DNA of 64,000 nucleotides, taken from assembly GCA_964587555.1 (NCBI GenBank), contig CAZPLR010000005.1, positions 1-64,000 on the forward strand, given 5' to 3'. Of the stretch, positions 7,167 to 14,539 are shown piece by piece. Origin of the DNA: JAHHTP01 sp964587555 (GTDB lineage Bacteria; Bacillota; Clostridia; Oscillospirales; Ruminococcaceae). Within the stretch, counting starts at the first letter, position 1; the number at the start of each line of letters is the position of its first letter. The translations under genes and the position numbers were made by a program. The notes below the pieces were generated by a model, which was not told the DNA's origin, ran no database searches, and saw nothing but the letters and a program-made list of their open reading frames with translations.

Positions 7167-8435
7167 TTAATATACAAATTCAAACTGGAATCCAAACAGG
7201 TCGACAGTATCGCCCTCCTTGATTCCCATCTGCTCCAACCTGCCGATAATGCCGCTTTCCCGCAGCACCCGTTGGAAATACTGGAGCGACTCGTAGTCGT
7301 CCATATTTACACCGTTCATCACCGACTCCATAAACGGCGCATCCACATAAAATACTGCGTCCGGACCGCGCACGATCTCAAAGCTTCGGTCATTTTCAAC
7401 CCTTTTCTCCGGCATCGGCTGCGGCTCATAGATCATGATCGGCGGCAGATCCTTTAGCTGTCGCGCCATTTCATAAACCAATGGTCTTAAATTCATCGTC
7501 GTCGCAGCGGAAATCTCAAAAAACGGCAGCCCCTGATCCTCGATGAATTTCCGAAAGGAGTCGATCTGCTCCCTGCTTGCCATGTCGCATTTATTGGCTG
7601 CAACAATTTGCGGTCTGCGGGAAAGCTCCTCGTTAAAACCCGCTAATTCGCGATTGATGATCTCGAAATCCTCCCTTGGATCACGACCCTCGCTGCCAGA
7701 AACGTCCACAACATGGACAATCAGCCGGCAGCGCTCGACATGACGCAGAAAATCGTGCCCCAGACCGACGCCGGCGCTCGCGCCCTCGATCAGGCCCGGA
7801 ATATCCGCAGCGACAAACGACGTCAGCTCGTCCACCCTGACCACGCCCAGAACCGGCGTAATGGTGGTAAACGGGTAATTCGCGATGATTGGCTTCGCGG
7901 CGGAGATTCCGGAAATCAGCGTCGATTTGCCGACATTTGGAAAGCCAACCAGCCCGACATCGGCAAGCAGCTTCAGCTCGAGCTGTAATTTGAAAAACTC
8001 GCCCTGCTCACCCGGCTTGGCAAAACGCGGGATCTGGCGCGTTGCGGTCGCAAAATGCTGGTTTCCCGCGCCGCCGCGTCCGCCTTTGGCGATCAACACC
8101 GGCTCATCGGTCGAGCAGTCGGCGACAATCCTGCCGCTTTCCGCCTCGCGTACCAAGGTGCCGCGCGGCACCTTGACAAATAAATCCTCGCCGGATTTTC
8201 CAGCACAACGCTTTGCAGCGCCGTTTTCACCGTTCTGCGCGGTATATTTCTTGCGGTAGGTGAACTTCTCCAGCGTGTTCATCCCGGGATCAACAACAAA
8301 ATAAACGCTGCCGCCGCGTCCGCCGTCACCGCCGTCCGGGCCGCCGTTTGCCACATATTTCTCGCGATGAAAACTCACCGCGCCGTTTCCGCCATTTCCG
8401 GCGCGTACATAAATGGTCGCTTTATCAATAAACAA
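7167..8435 (-). CDS. obgE: GTPase Obg (CgtA)
   Basis: Obg is an essential ribosome-associated GTPase. The 422-residue protein has the Gly-rich Obg fold (1-158), the GTPase domain with P-loop GFPNVGKSTLI (164-174), DIPG (211-214) and ANKCD, and the Firmicutes C-terminal OCT domain (about 345-422). The start is TTG at 8435, giving MFIDKATIYVRAGNGG, the conserved N-terminus; GAGG lies 7 bases upstream and no ATG fits. It is separated from rpmA by about 160 bases containing a weak terminator, so obgE-mrnC may be partly uncoupled. Confidence 0.95.
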   Translation of the reverse strand: MFIDKATIYVRAGNGGNGAVSFHREKYVANGGPDGGDGGRGGSVYFVVDPGMNTLEKFTYRKKYTAQNGENGAAKRCAGKSGEDLFVKVPRGTLVREAESGRIVADCSTDEPVLIAKGGRGGAGNQHFATATRQIPRFAKPGEQGEFFKLQLELKLLADVGLVGFPNVGKSTLISGISAAKPIIANYPFTTITPVLGVVRVDELTSFVAADIPGLIEGASAGVGLGHDFLRHVERCRLIVHVVDVSGSEGRDPREDFEIINRELAGFNEELSRRPQIVAANKCDMASREQIDSFRKFIEDQGLPFFEISAATTMNLRPLVYEMARQLKDLPPIMIYEPQPMPEKRVENDRSFEIVRGPDAVFYVDAPFMESVMNGVNMDDYESLQYFQRVLRESGIIGRLEQMGIKEGDTVDLFGFQFEFVY

Positions 8436-8548
8436 AAAAATCCTCGCTTTCCGAAAGACGCCTTTCTTGAGAGCAGTAAATAAATACGGGTGTTTCCCTT
8501 AGCTTTGCGCAGCTCCTTTCAAATTATCCCGCAAACGCCGCGCAAAGG

Positions 8549-8579
8549 AAAAGGAGCGCCCGCAATCGCGCACGCTCCT
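8549..8579 (-). terminator. Weak terminator after rpmA
   Basis: The stem AGGAGCG/CGCTCCT (8573-8579 with 8552-8558) is followed on the minus strand by TTTTCC. The short, broken T run suggests partial termination between rpmA and obgE. Confidence 0.55.
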
Positions 8580-8597
8580 CTAAAATATACGGTCGCC

Positions 8598-8879
8598 TTA
8601 TTGAACAGCGTAAACGCTTACTTTCTTGCGGTCACGACCTAAACGCTCATATTTCACGACGCCGTCGATCAAAGCGTACAGGGTGTCGTCAGAGCCCAAG
8701 CCAACGTTTTCGCCCGGATGAATGTGGGTGCCGCGCTGTTTGTACAAAATGTTTCCGGCCAAAACCTTCTGACCGTCCGCTTTTTTCGCACCTAAGCGCT
8801 TTGATTCGGAATCACGTCCGTTCTTGGTGGAACCAACGCCTTTTTTATGCGCGAAAAACTGGATACTTAACTTTAACAT
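8598..8879 (-). CDS. rpmA: Large ribosomal subunit protein bL27
   Basis: bL27 reaches the peptidyl-transferase centre with its N-terminus. The 93-residue protein begins with the Firmicutes extension ending LSIQFFAHKKG. Cleavage after the second Phe by the protease Prp exposes Ala10 as the mature N-terminus, and Prp is encoded immediately upstream. The KKGVGSTKNGRDSESKRLG core is canonical. Confidence 0.97.
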   Translation of the reverse strand: MLKLSIQFFAHKKGVGSTKNGRDSESKRLGAKKADGQKVLAGNILYKQRGTHIHPGENVGLGSDDTLYALIDGVVKYERLGRDRKKVSVYAVQ

Positions 8880-8940
8880 GGCTGATTATTCCTTTCCGGA
8901 GGCTGTGCGAAATCGCTGCCGCTAACCGCTGCAGCAAATT

Positions 8941-9255
8941 TCATACCTCCATGTCCTGTATACGAATATTTTTTGGGAACTGCTCTGCAAGCAGCTGAAG
9001 CTGCAAACGCATCGCCTGCAACAAAAGCGTGCTCTGCGGGGTGATCTTCTCCACTGTTAAGCGCACTTCATTATCGCCGGCTGATACCGACGCTTTCTCA
9101 CAAGCGACCTCGGTAATACCGTTTGCCGTTAACTCGACCGCTGAGGTGACTGCCGCGCACACAATGTCTTTTCCACTATCTGCAAAACCGGCATGTCCGC
9201 TCACCGAAAATCCGGCAAGCGCTCCCTTCCTGCGGTAAAACAACGCCTGAATCAT
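8941..9255 (-). CDS. prp: Ribosomal-processing cysteine protease Prp
   Basis: Prp removes the N-terminal extension of bL27, an essential step in Firmicutes. The 104-residue product carries GHAGFADSGKDIVCAAVTSA, with the catalytic His21 and Cys33 in the usual spacing. It lies between rplU and rpmA, the invariant clostridial/bacillar order, with 6 bases between rplU and prp. Older annotations call it YsxB or DUF464. Confidence 0.95.
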   Translation of the reverse strand: MIQALFYRRKGALAGFSVSGHAGFADSGKDIVCAAVTSAVELTANGITEVACEKASVSAGDNEVRLTVEKITPQSTLLLQAMRLQLQLLAEQFPKNIRIQDMEV

Positions 9256-9261
9256 AAAAGA

Positions 9262-9570
9262 TTATGCGTTAATCGCTTCAATCTGTACCTTGGTGTACGG
9301 CTGTCTGTGGCCTTTTTTCCTTGCGGAGCTCTTTTTCGGTTTATAGGTGAAAACGGTGATCTTTTTGCCTTTGCCGTTCTTCACAACGGTAGCCTTTACG
9401 GCTGCGCCTTCCACATACGGAGCGCCGATTTTTACCTCGTCGCCGCCGATTGCAACGACCTTATCAAAAACGACCTCTTCGTTTGCTTCCTTGTCCAGCT
9501 TCTCGATAAAAACTACATCGCCTTCCGATACACGATACTGCTTTCCGCCTGTTTCAATTACTGCGTACAT
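9262..9570 (-). CDS. rplU: Large ribosomal subunit protein bL21
   Basis: The 102-residue bL21 starts MYAVIETGGKQYRVSEGD and ends in the basic KKSSARKKGHRQPYTKVQIEAI segment that contacts 23S rRNA. A longer in-frame reading extends upstream, but it crosses the promoter and leader, so the ATG at 9570 is chosen, matching family length. It is the first gene of rplU-prp-rpmA. Confidence 0.97.
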   Translation of the reverse strand: MYAVIETGGKQYRVSEGDVVFIEKLDKEANEEVVFDKVVAIGGDEVKIGAPYVEGAAVKATVVKNGKGKKITVFTYKPKKSSARKKGHRQPYTKVQIEAINA

Positions 9571-9709
9571 AAATTTGAGGCACCTGCCTTTTTCTATAGA
9601 CTCGCTGCGCTTATATGGGACGATATCCCCGCCGGGATTTTCCCTCCGGGCGGCGTTCTTTTCAGCTTTTGGGCATAACGAACACGCTTGCATACCCGGC
9701 GCATGCGGC
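9571..9709 (-). promoter_or_regulatory. Structured 5' leader of rplU (L21-leader candidate)
   Basis: The 140-base untranslated region between promoter and rplU contains GC-rich inverted repeats, for example GCCGCCCGGAGGG with CCCGGCGGGG near 9625-9660. Its position and size fit the Firmicutes L21 leader, an autoregulatory structure for this operon. I identify it by position, not by a covariance match. Confidence 0.5.
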
Positions 9710-9715
9710 ATCCTT

Positions 9716-9744
9716 ATGATACCATATTCTTTGCATTTTGTCAA
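9716..9744 (-). promoter_or_regulatory. Sigma-A promoter of rplU-prp-rpmA
   Basis: TTGACA (9739-9744), 17 bases, TATCAT (9716-9721). Confidence 0.87.
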
Positions 9745-9782
9745 GTACTCCGCCCAGATTTCGGAGCGCGGTTACTCGAAAA

Positions 9783-9806
9783 AATAATAGGCGGCTTTCG
9801 CCGCCT
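9783..9806 (-). terminator. Terminator of the orphan unit
   Basis: The stem AATAGGCGGC/GCCGCCTATT with loop GAAA is followed on the minus strand by ATTTTTT. It is the only strong terminator downstream of the promoter at 10250. The plus strand also carries a T-rich tail, so it may act both ways. Confidence 0.75.
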
Positions 9807-10245
9807 ATTTGTGTCTTTTTTACAATTTCGTTTCAAAATAATTTGTCCGCTACTTTTGCAAAAAGCCATGTTCCCCTATTTCGGACGATAAGTAAGATCC
9901 GCCCATTTTCCTTTCCCTCTTCTGTCGTCAGAAAATGAAAGGAAAATTTGATGGGAACATTCCGACGGCCTTTGCCAGCGGCAAATTGCCAATATGGAAC
10001 CTGCCCATCTTTTCGACAGTGTAAACATTCCCGATCGAATCCGTGACCGCCGCCCTATCTAAAAAAGGACGACCCCGCTTTTCATCCGCTTTCCGCACAT
10101 GAGGGGTGGTATGTGCTTCCGTTTGGCGAACTGCAAGCAGAAGGATGACGACAGCTTTTGATGAAAACCCATTCCTGATGCGAGGGGGTGCAGTCATTCC
10201 TTTTTGTTTTCCCAAGCGCTGTAATCTGCCTACCCTATCCTACTG
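9783..10245 (-). ncRNA. Orphan transcription unit, candidate structured RNA of about 460 nt
   Basis: A strong promoter and terminator bracket about 460 bases without a convincing gene. Inverted repeats are dense: an 11-bp stem (9905-9915 with 9937-9947) with an inner 5-bp stem (9920-9924 with 9929-9933), an outer 8-bp stem (9868-9875 with 9953-9960), and a 6-bp hairpin with a 3-base loop (9971-9976 with 9980-9985). The open frame at 9928-10215 (95 codons) lacks a usable ribosome binding site and resembles nothing I know, although GNVYTVEKMGRFHIGNLPL looks somewhat protein-like. A tiny frame of 18 codons near 9863-9919 follows GAGGGAAAGGAAA. The signature blocks of RNase P RNA, tmRNA and SRP RNA were looked for and not seen. 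A degraded gene is the main alternative. Confidence 0.4.
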
Positions 10246-10249
10246 TCTA

Positions 10250-10280
10250 TTATTATAGTACATCTCGATTTAAAAATCAA
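10250..10280 (-). promoter_or_regulatory. Sigma-A promoter of the orphan unit
   Basis: On the minus strand TTGATT, a 17-base spacer and TATAAT lie within about 10252-10280. It points away from the sulfatase gene and no recognised gene follows. Confidence 0.8.
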
Positions 10281-10345
10281 CCTGTTTTGGGTGTCAAATG
10301 TTGCTAAAATCAGAATTTTTCCATTTTTTTCCTCTCTTTGAACGC

Positions 10346-10365
10346 AAAAAGCGCGCACTGCGCGC
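10346..10365 (-). terminator. Minus-strand terminator-like hairpin upstream of the sulfatase promoter
   Basis: GCGCGC-AGT-GCGCGC (10351-10365) is followed on the minus strand by TTTTT (10346-10350). No minus-strand gene lies upstream. It may block antisense transcripts from the sulfatase island entering the orphan unit. Confidence 0.55.
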
Positions 10366-10395
10366 CCTCTCCTCCGGATTCTGGAAAGACATCCA

Positions 10396-10424
10396 TTGTG
10401 TTCTGGAACAAAATATGGTATAAT
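10396..10424 (+). promoter_or_regulatory. Sigma-A promoter of the sulfatase operon
   Basis: TTGTGT (10396-10401), 17 bases, TATAAT (10419-10424). The start is near 10431, with a short leader to the ATG at 10472. Confidence 0.8.
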
Positions 10425-10471
10425 ACCTTCTGGTAATATCAATCTATCGCGACATAGAAAGGGATGAGAAC

Positions 10472-11962
10472 ATGAAAAACCGTAAGGTTATTTTTTTAAT
10501 GACCGACTCCCAGCGCTGGGACATGGTAAACTGCTACCGAAACACAGGGCTTAAGACTCCAAATCTGGACGCCATTGCAGCAGAAGGCGTGCGCTTTGAC
10601 CGCGCCTATACAACACAGCCTGTCTGTCAAGCGGCGCGCAGCGGTATCTTCACCGGAACCTACCCGCACACCTGTCAGGCATGGTCCAACTGCATGGGGA
10701 TTTCCGACAACGTTCACACAATCGGGGAGCGGCTTTCCGACCATGGCGTTCACACCGCGTATATCGGAAAATGGCATCTCGACGGCGGCGATTATTTCGG
10801 CACCGGGATATGCCCAAAGGGCTGGGATCGGGATTACTGGTTCGATATGCGCTGCTACTTAGATCAGATGTGCGAAAGCGACCGCCGTCTTTCCAGACAG
10901 TCCTACCGTATGAACGATATGGATTTTCCGGCAGAATTCACTTTTGCGCATCAATGTGCCGATAAGGCGATTGATTTTCTGCAAAAACATGCGTCGGAGG
11001 ACTTTTTTCTGACGGTATCGCTGGACGAGCCGCATGATCCGGCGATCTGTCCGCCGCCGTACTCAAAAATGTATCGCGACTACTGTTTCCCGAAATCGGA
11101 AAATGTCTATGATACCTTAGAGAATAAACCGATCCATCAGCAGATCTGGGGTGCGAAGCTGCGGGATGAGGACAAGGACGCGCTGCAGCTGAAAGCACAG
11201 TTTTTCTTCGGCTGCAACAGCTACGCCGACAGCGAGCTGGGACGTATCCTAGACGCGGCGCAGACCTACGCGCCGGATGCGGTCATTATCTATACCTCGG
11301 ATCACGGCGACATGATGCACTCGCACTCGCTTTGGGCAAAGGGTCCGGCGTTTTACGACGAAATCACCCGTATTCCGCTGCTTATCAAAGGGCCGGGCAT
11401 CCCGAAGGGGGTTGTCGATCCACATCCGGTTTCCCACATCAACCTGGCACCGACCATCTTGGAGCTGATGGGCGTTCCGGTGCCGAAGGTTTTTGAAGGT
11501 AAAAGTATCCTTTCCGAAATCGAAACCGGCGAGCGCGTCAACAACTATATCTTCACCGAATTCGGGCGGTACGAAACGGATCACGACGGTTTTGGCGGCT
11601 TTCAGCCAATGCGCGGTATTTTCGACGGCAGATACAAGCTCACCGTCAACCTGCTTTCCACCGATGAGCTTTACGATATTGTTTCCGATCCGGGGGAGAT
11701 GGAAAACCGCATCGACGATCCAACGCTTTTCTCTATCCGCGACCGGCTGCACAACGCGCTGCTGACACATATGAACGAAACGCGCGATCCTTTCCGCGGT
11801 TACTGCTGGGAATGCCGCCCATGGCGCAAGGATGCGCGCAGGCCGACTTGGGACTACACCCTGATGACCAGGCAGCGCGAGGAAGAAACCTGCTATGAAC
11901 CAAGACAGCTTGATTACATGACCGGAATGCCGATGGAACAGGCGACCCGGAGAAAAGGCTGA
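10472..11962 (+). CDS. Cysteine-type sulfatase (S1 family)
   Basis: Hydrolyses a sulfate ester; the substrate is not evident. The 496-residue protein has an N-terminal metal-binding stretch MTDSQRWD (10-17), the active-site signature C52-Q-A-A-R56, a CxAxR variant whose Cys must be converted to formylglycine, GKWHL (99-103), and SDHGDM (276-281). The layout resembles the YidJ-like sulfatases. No signal peptide is seen, so it is probably cytoplasmic. It begins a plus-strand operon with a MATE transporter and an M42 peptidase. The maturase (anSME) is not in this window; the radical SAM gene at 21754 is the SCIFF enzyme. Confidence 0.88.
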   Translation: MKNRKVIFLMTDSQRWDMVNCYRNTGLKTPNLDAIAAEGVRFDRAYTTQPVCQAARSGIFTGTYPHTCQAWSNCMGISDNVHTIGERLSDHGVHTAYIGKWHLDGGDYFGTGICPKGWDRDYWFDMRCYLDQMCESDRRLSRQSYRMNDMDFPAEFTFAHQCADKAIDFLQKHASEDFFLTVSLDEPHDPAICPPPYSKMYRDYCFPKSENVYDTLENKPIHQQIWGAKLRDEDKDALQLKAQFFFGCNSYADSELGRILDAAQTYAPDAVIIYTSDHGDMMHSHSLWAKGPAFYDEITRIPLLIKGPGIPKGVVDPHPVSHINLAPTILELMGVPVPKVFEGKSILSEIETGERVNNYIFTEFGRYETDHDGFGGFQPMRGIFDGRYKLTVNLLSTDELYDIVSDPGEMENRIDDPTLFSIRDRLHNALLTHMNETRDPFRGYCWECRPWRKDARRPTWDYTLMTRQREEETCYEPRQLDYMTGMPMEQATRRKG

Positions 11963-11995
11963 CCCATTGTTTTTATTTTTTCGAAAGGAGCTTAT

Positions 11996-13435
11996 ATGGC
12001 GAATAAGATTTCAAAATTGTTCGGCGCACAGGACATGACGGTTGGCAGCCCTGCCAAATGCCTGATTATGTTCTCTATCCCCATGCTCATTGGGAATCTG
12101 GCGCAGCAGCTTTACAACACTGTCGACTCAATCGTCGTCGGGGAATATGTCGGCGACAACGCGCTTGCTGCGGTCGGCGTCTGCAATCCGATTGTTAACC
12201 TGCTTTTATGCCTGCTCATCGGCATTTCAACCGGTGCGGGCATCATGGTATCTCAATACTTCGGCGCAAAGCAGCAGGAGGATTTAACCCGCACGATTGG
12301 CGTCAGTCTCACGCTGACGCTAATCTCCTCCGCTATCATCATGGTTGTCGGCGCGCTGATCGCCCAACCACTTTTGACTATCTTAGATACGTCGGAAGCT
12401 ATCTACGGCATGGCAAGCGATTACCTTACCATTTACTTTGTCGGCATTATTGGCTGCGCGATCTACAATATCGTTTCCGGAATCCTGCGCGGACTCGGCG
12501 ATTCCCTCATGCCGCTTGTGTTCCTGCTGATTACCTGCGGACTCAATATCGGATTGGACATCCTGTTTGTCGCGGTCTTTGATATGAGCGTTGCGGGCGT
12601 CGCCTACGCGACGGTCATATCGCAGTTTATCTCCGGGCTGCTCTGCATTATCCGCCTGCTGCGGATGAAAAACGTTTTTATCCTGCATCTTGCCGACCTC
12701 AAGCTAAAAAAGCGCTATGTTGTCCAGCTCATCAAGCTCGGGCTTCCATCCGGCTTGACACAGATGCTGTTCTCGTTCGCCGCAATCGTTGTGCAGTCGC
12801 TGATTAACAGCTTCGGTGAAACGGTTATCGCTACCACGACGGTCGTTATGCGCGTCGACGGCTTCGCGATGATGCCGAACTTCACCTTCGGCGTCGCAAT
12901 GTCCACCTTCTCCGGACAAAATATCGGCGCCGGCGATATGGCTAGAGTGAAAAAGGGCACGCGCTCCGGCATTATTTTAAGCATGGCAGTCGCCTGTATG
13001 CTGACCGCTGCGATTCTGCTGTTTGGCAGATCCATGATGAACTGGTTCACCGATACTGCCGAGCTGATCGATATGGGCGTTCATTTCATGCGCATCTTAG
13101 CGGTTGGGTATATCGCAATGGGTGTAACGCAGTCGCTTTCCGGCGTTATGCGCGGCGCGGGAGACACCACCACCCCGATGTGGATCTCGCTTTTAACCAC
13201 TATCGTAATCCGTGTGCCGATCGCCTACACAATCAACCATTTCACCCATTCGCCGGACTGCCTTTACATCTCGCTGCTCATCTCATGGGTTTGCGGCGCG
13301 CTAATGACCGTTTTGGCATATCGCTTTGGAAAATGGCATGCCAAAGCGCCTACGCTTATTGCGGCAAGCCAAGCTGCAGAACCTGCAGCTGTCGGTGAGG
13401 AGCCTATCGTCAACGAAGAACCTACAATCCATTAA
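11996..13435 (+). CDS. MATE family efflux transporter
   Basis: A 479-residue protein with about 12 membrane spans in two homologous halves (residues 18-220 and 240-440), opening PAKCLIMFSIPMLIGNLAQQLYNTVDSIVVGEYVG, the typical MatE start. Such proteins export cationic compounds using Na+ or H+ gradients. The last 30 residues are an acidic, Glu/Pro-rich tail. A good GAAAGGAG lies before the ATG, 33 bases after the sulfatase stop, so the two are probably cotranscribed. The substrate cannot be read from the sequence. Confidence 0.93.
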   Translation: MANKISKLFGAQDMTVGSPAKCLIMFSIPMLIGNLAQQLYNTVDSIVVGEYVGDNALAAVGVCNPIVNLLLCLLIGISTGAGIMVSQYFGAKQQEDLTRTIGVSLTLTLISSAIIMVVGALIAQPLLTILDTSEAIYGMASDYLTIYFVGIIGCAIYNIVSGILRGLGDSLMPLVFLLITCGLNIGLDILFVAVFDMSVAGVAYATVISQFISGLLCIIRLLRMKNVFILHLADLKLKKRYVVQLIKLGLPSGLTQMLFSFAAIVVQSLINSFGETVIATTTVVMRVDGFAMMPNFTFGVAMSTFSGQNIGAGDMARVKKGTRSGIILSMAVACMLTAAILLFGRSMMNWFTDTAELIDMGVHFMRILAVGYIAMGVTQSLSGVMRGAGDTTTPMWISLLTTIVIRVPIAYTINHFTHSPDCLYISLLISWVCGALMTVLAYRFGKWHAKAPTLIAASQAAEPAAVGEEPIVNEEPTIH

Positions 13436-13447
13436 GGAGGAATTTTT

Positions 13448-14470
13448 ATGCAGGGAAAAGAATTATTAAACGCGCTCGTGCAGCTGCACGGGGTCAGCGG
13501 ACGCGAACAGAAGGCTGCCGCGTTCATCAAGGAGCAGCTTGCCTCTTACGCAGATGAAATCACCATCGACAATCTCGGCAACTGTATTGCCTTCCGCGCG
13601 GGATGCGGCACGAAAAAGAAAAAATTCATGGCGGCGGCGCACACCGATCAGATCGGGTTCTGCGTGCAGGGCGCGGATGAGCAGGGTTTTCTCCATGTCC
13701 GCCCAGCCGGCACGATCTTTGCGTGCAACATCAACTCCAACCGTATCATATTCCAAAACGGTGTAAAGGGCGTTGTGGTCATGCACCCGGAAAACGATCT
13801 TGCCAAAGCCCCGCGCGACATCAGCCGTTTTATCATCGATATCGGCGCTGTTTCAGCGAAGGAGGCGCTGCGCCTTGTCCCGCTTGGGATGATGGGCTGC
13901 TTTGACGCAGAGATGATTGAGCTTGCAAACGACCGGCTTTGCAGCAAGGCGTTTGACGACCGTATCGGCGTTTACATCATGATGGAAGCGTTCCGGCAGA
14001 TTGAAAAACCGTACCACGACCTGTATTTTTCCTTCTCAGTGCAGGAGGAGGTCGGTATTCGCGGCACAGAGGTTGCGGCTTACCGCGTAAATCCTGATTT
14101 CGGCATTGCGTTCGACATCGGCGGAAGCTATGATGAGATCGGCGACAAGCTTTCCGGCTTGGGATGCGCCGAAATCGGCAAGGGTGCTTCTATTAAGGTG
14201 ATCGACGGCTATACGATCAGCGACGAGCTGCTAAACAAGCACCTGTTTGCGCTGTGTGAAAAATACGGCATCGCCTGCCAAACCGACGTTGGAACAGGCG
14301 GCGGCACCGACGCGGCGATGATCCAGCGCGCACGCGAGGGCGCAAGAGCCACCACGGTCAGCGTCCCGACCCGCTACGCCCACTCCCAAAGCGAAGTCAT
14401 TGACAGGAAAGACGTTGACGCAATCATCGCGCTGCTCATCAAAGTTTGCAGCGAGGAAGCGCCGTTTTAG
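13448..14470 (+). CDS. M42 family metallopeptidase (glutamyl aminopeptidase/deblocking type)
   Basis: A 340-residue cytoplasmic dinuclear-metal aminopeptidase. The metal ligands are in AAHTDQIGF, KAFDDRIGVYIM and SVQEEVGIRGTEVAA, with EE as the catalytic/bridging pair; the C-terminal TRYAHSQSEVIDRKD is also typical. M42 enzymes form large tetrahedral complexes that trim peptides. The ATG follows TAAGGAGG, 12 bases after the MATE stop, so it is the last gene of the operon, before a strong terminator. Confidence 0.92.
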   Translation: MQGKELLNALVQLHGVSGREQKAAAFIKEQLASYADEITIDNLGNCIAFRAGCGTKKKKFMAAAHTDQIGFCVQGADEQGFLHVRPAGTIFACNINSNRIIFQNGVKGVVVMHPENDLAKAPRDISRFIIDIGAVSAKEALRLVPLGMMGCFDAEMIELANDRLCSKAFDDRIGVYIMMEAFRQIEKPYHDLYFSFSVQEEVGIRGTEVAAYRVNPDFGIAFDIGGSYDEIGDKLSGLGCAEIGKGASIKVIDGYTISDELLNKHLFALCEKYGIACQTDVGTGGGTDAAMIQRAREGARATTVSVPTRYAHSQSEVIDRKDVDAIIALLIKVCSEEAPF

Positions 14471-14487
14471 CCCTTCATAAAAAAGCA

Positions 14488-14528
14488 ATCCCCGAATATT
14501 CCGCTTTGGAATATTCGGGGATTTTTTT
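14488..14528 (+). terminator. Bidirectional terminator between the M42 gene and lysC
   Basis: A perfect 15-bp stem (14488-14502 with 14508-14522) has a 5-base loop and seven T on the plus strand. On the minus strand an A-rich tract also gives T residues, so it can end the convergent lysC transcript as well. Confidence 0.92.
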
Positions 14529-14539
14529 ACAAAATGCAG

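Noticed and set aside
9570..9744. N-terminal extension of bL21
   Set aside because: The extended frame covers the -10 and -35 boxes and the leader; the family start MYAVIETGGKQY is at 9570.
10230..10442. 70-codon minus-strand frame
   Set aside because: It crosses two opposing promoters and a hairpin, with no ribosome binding site.
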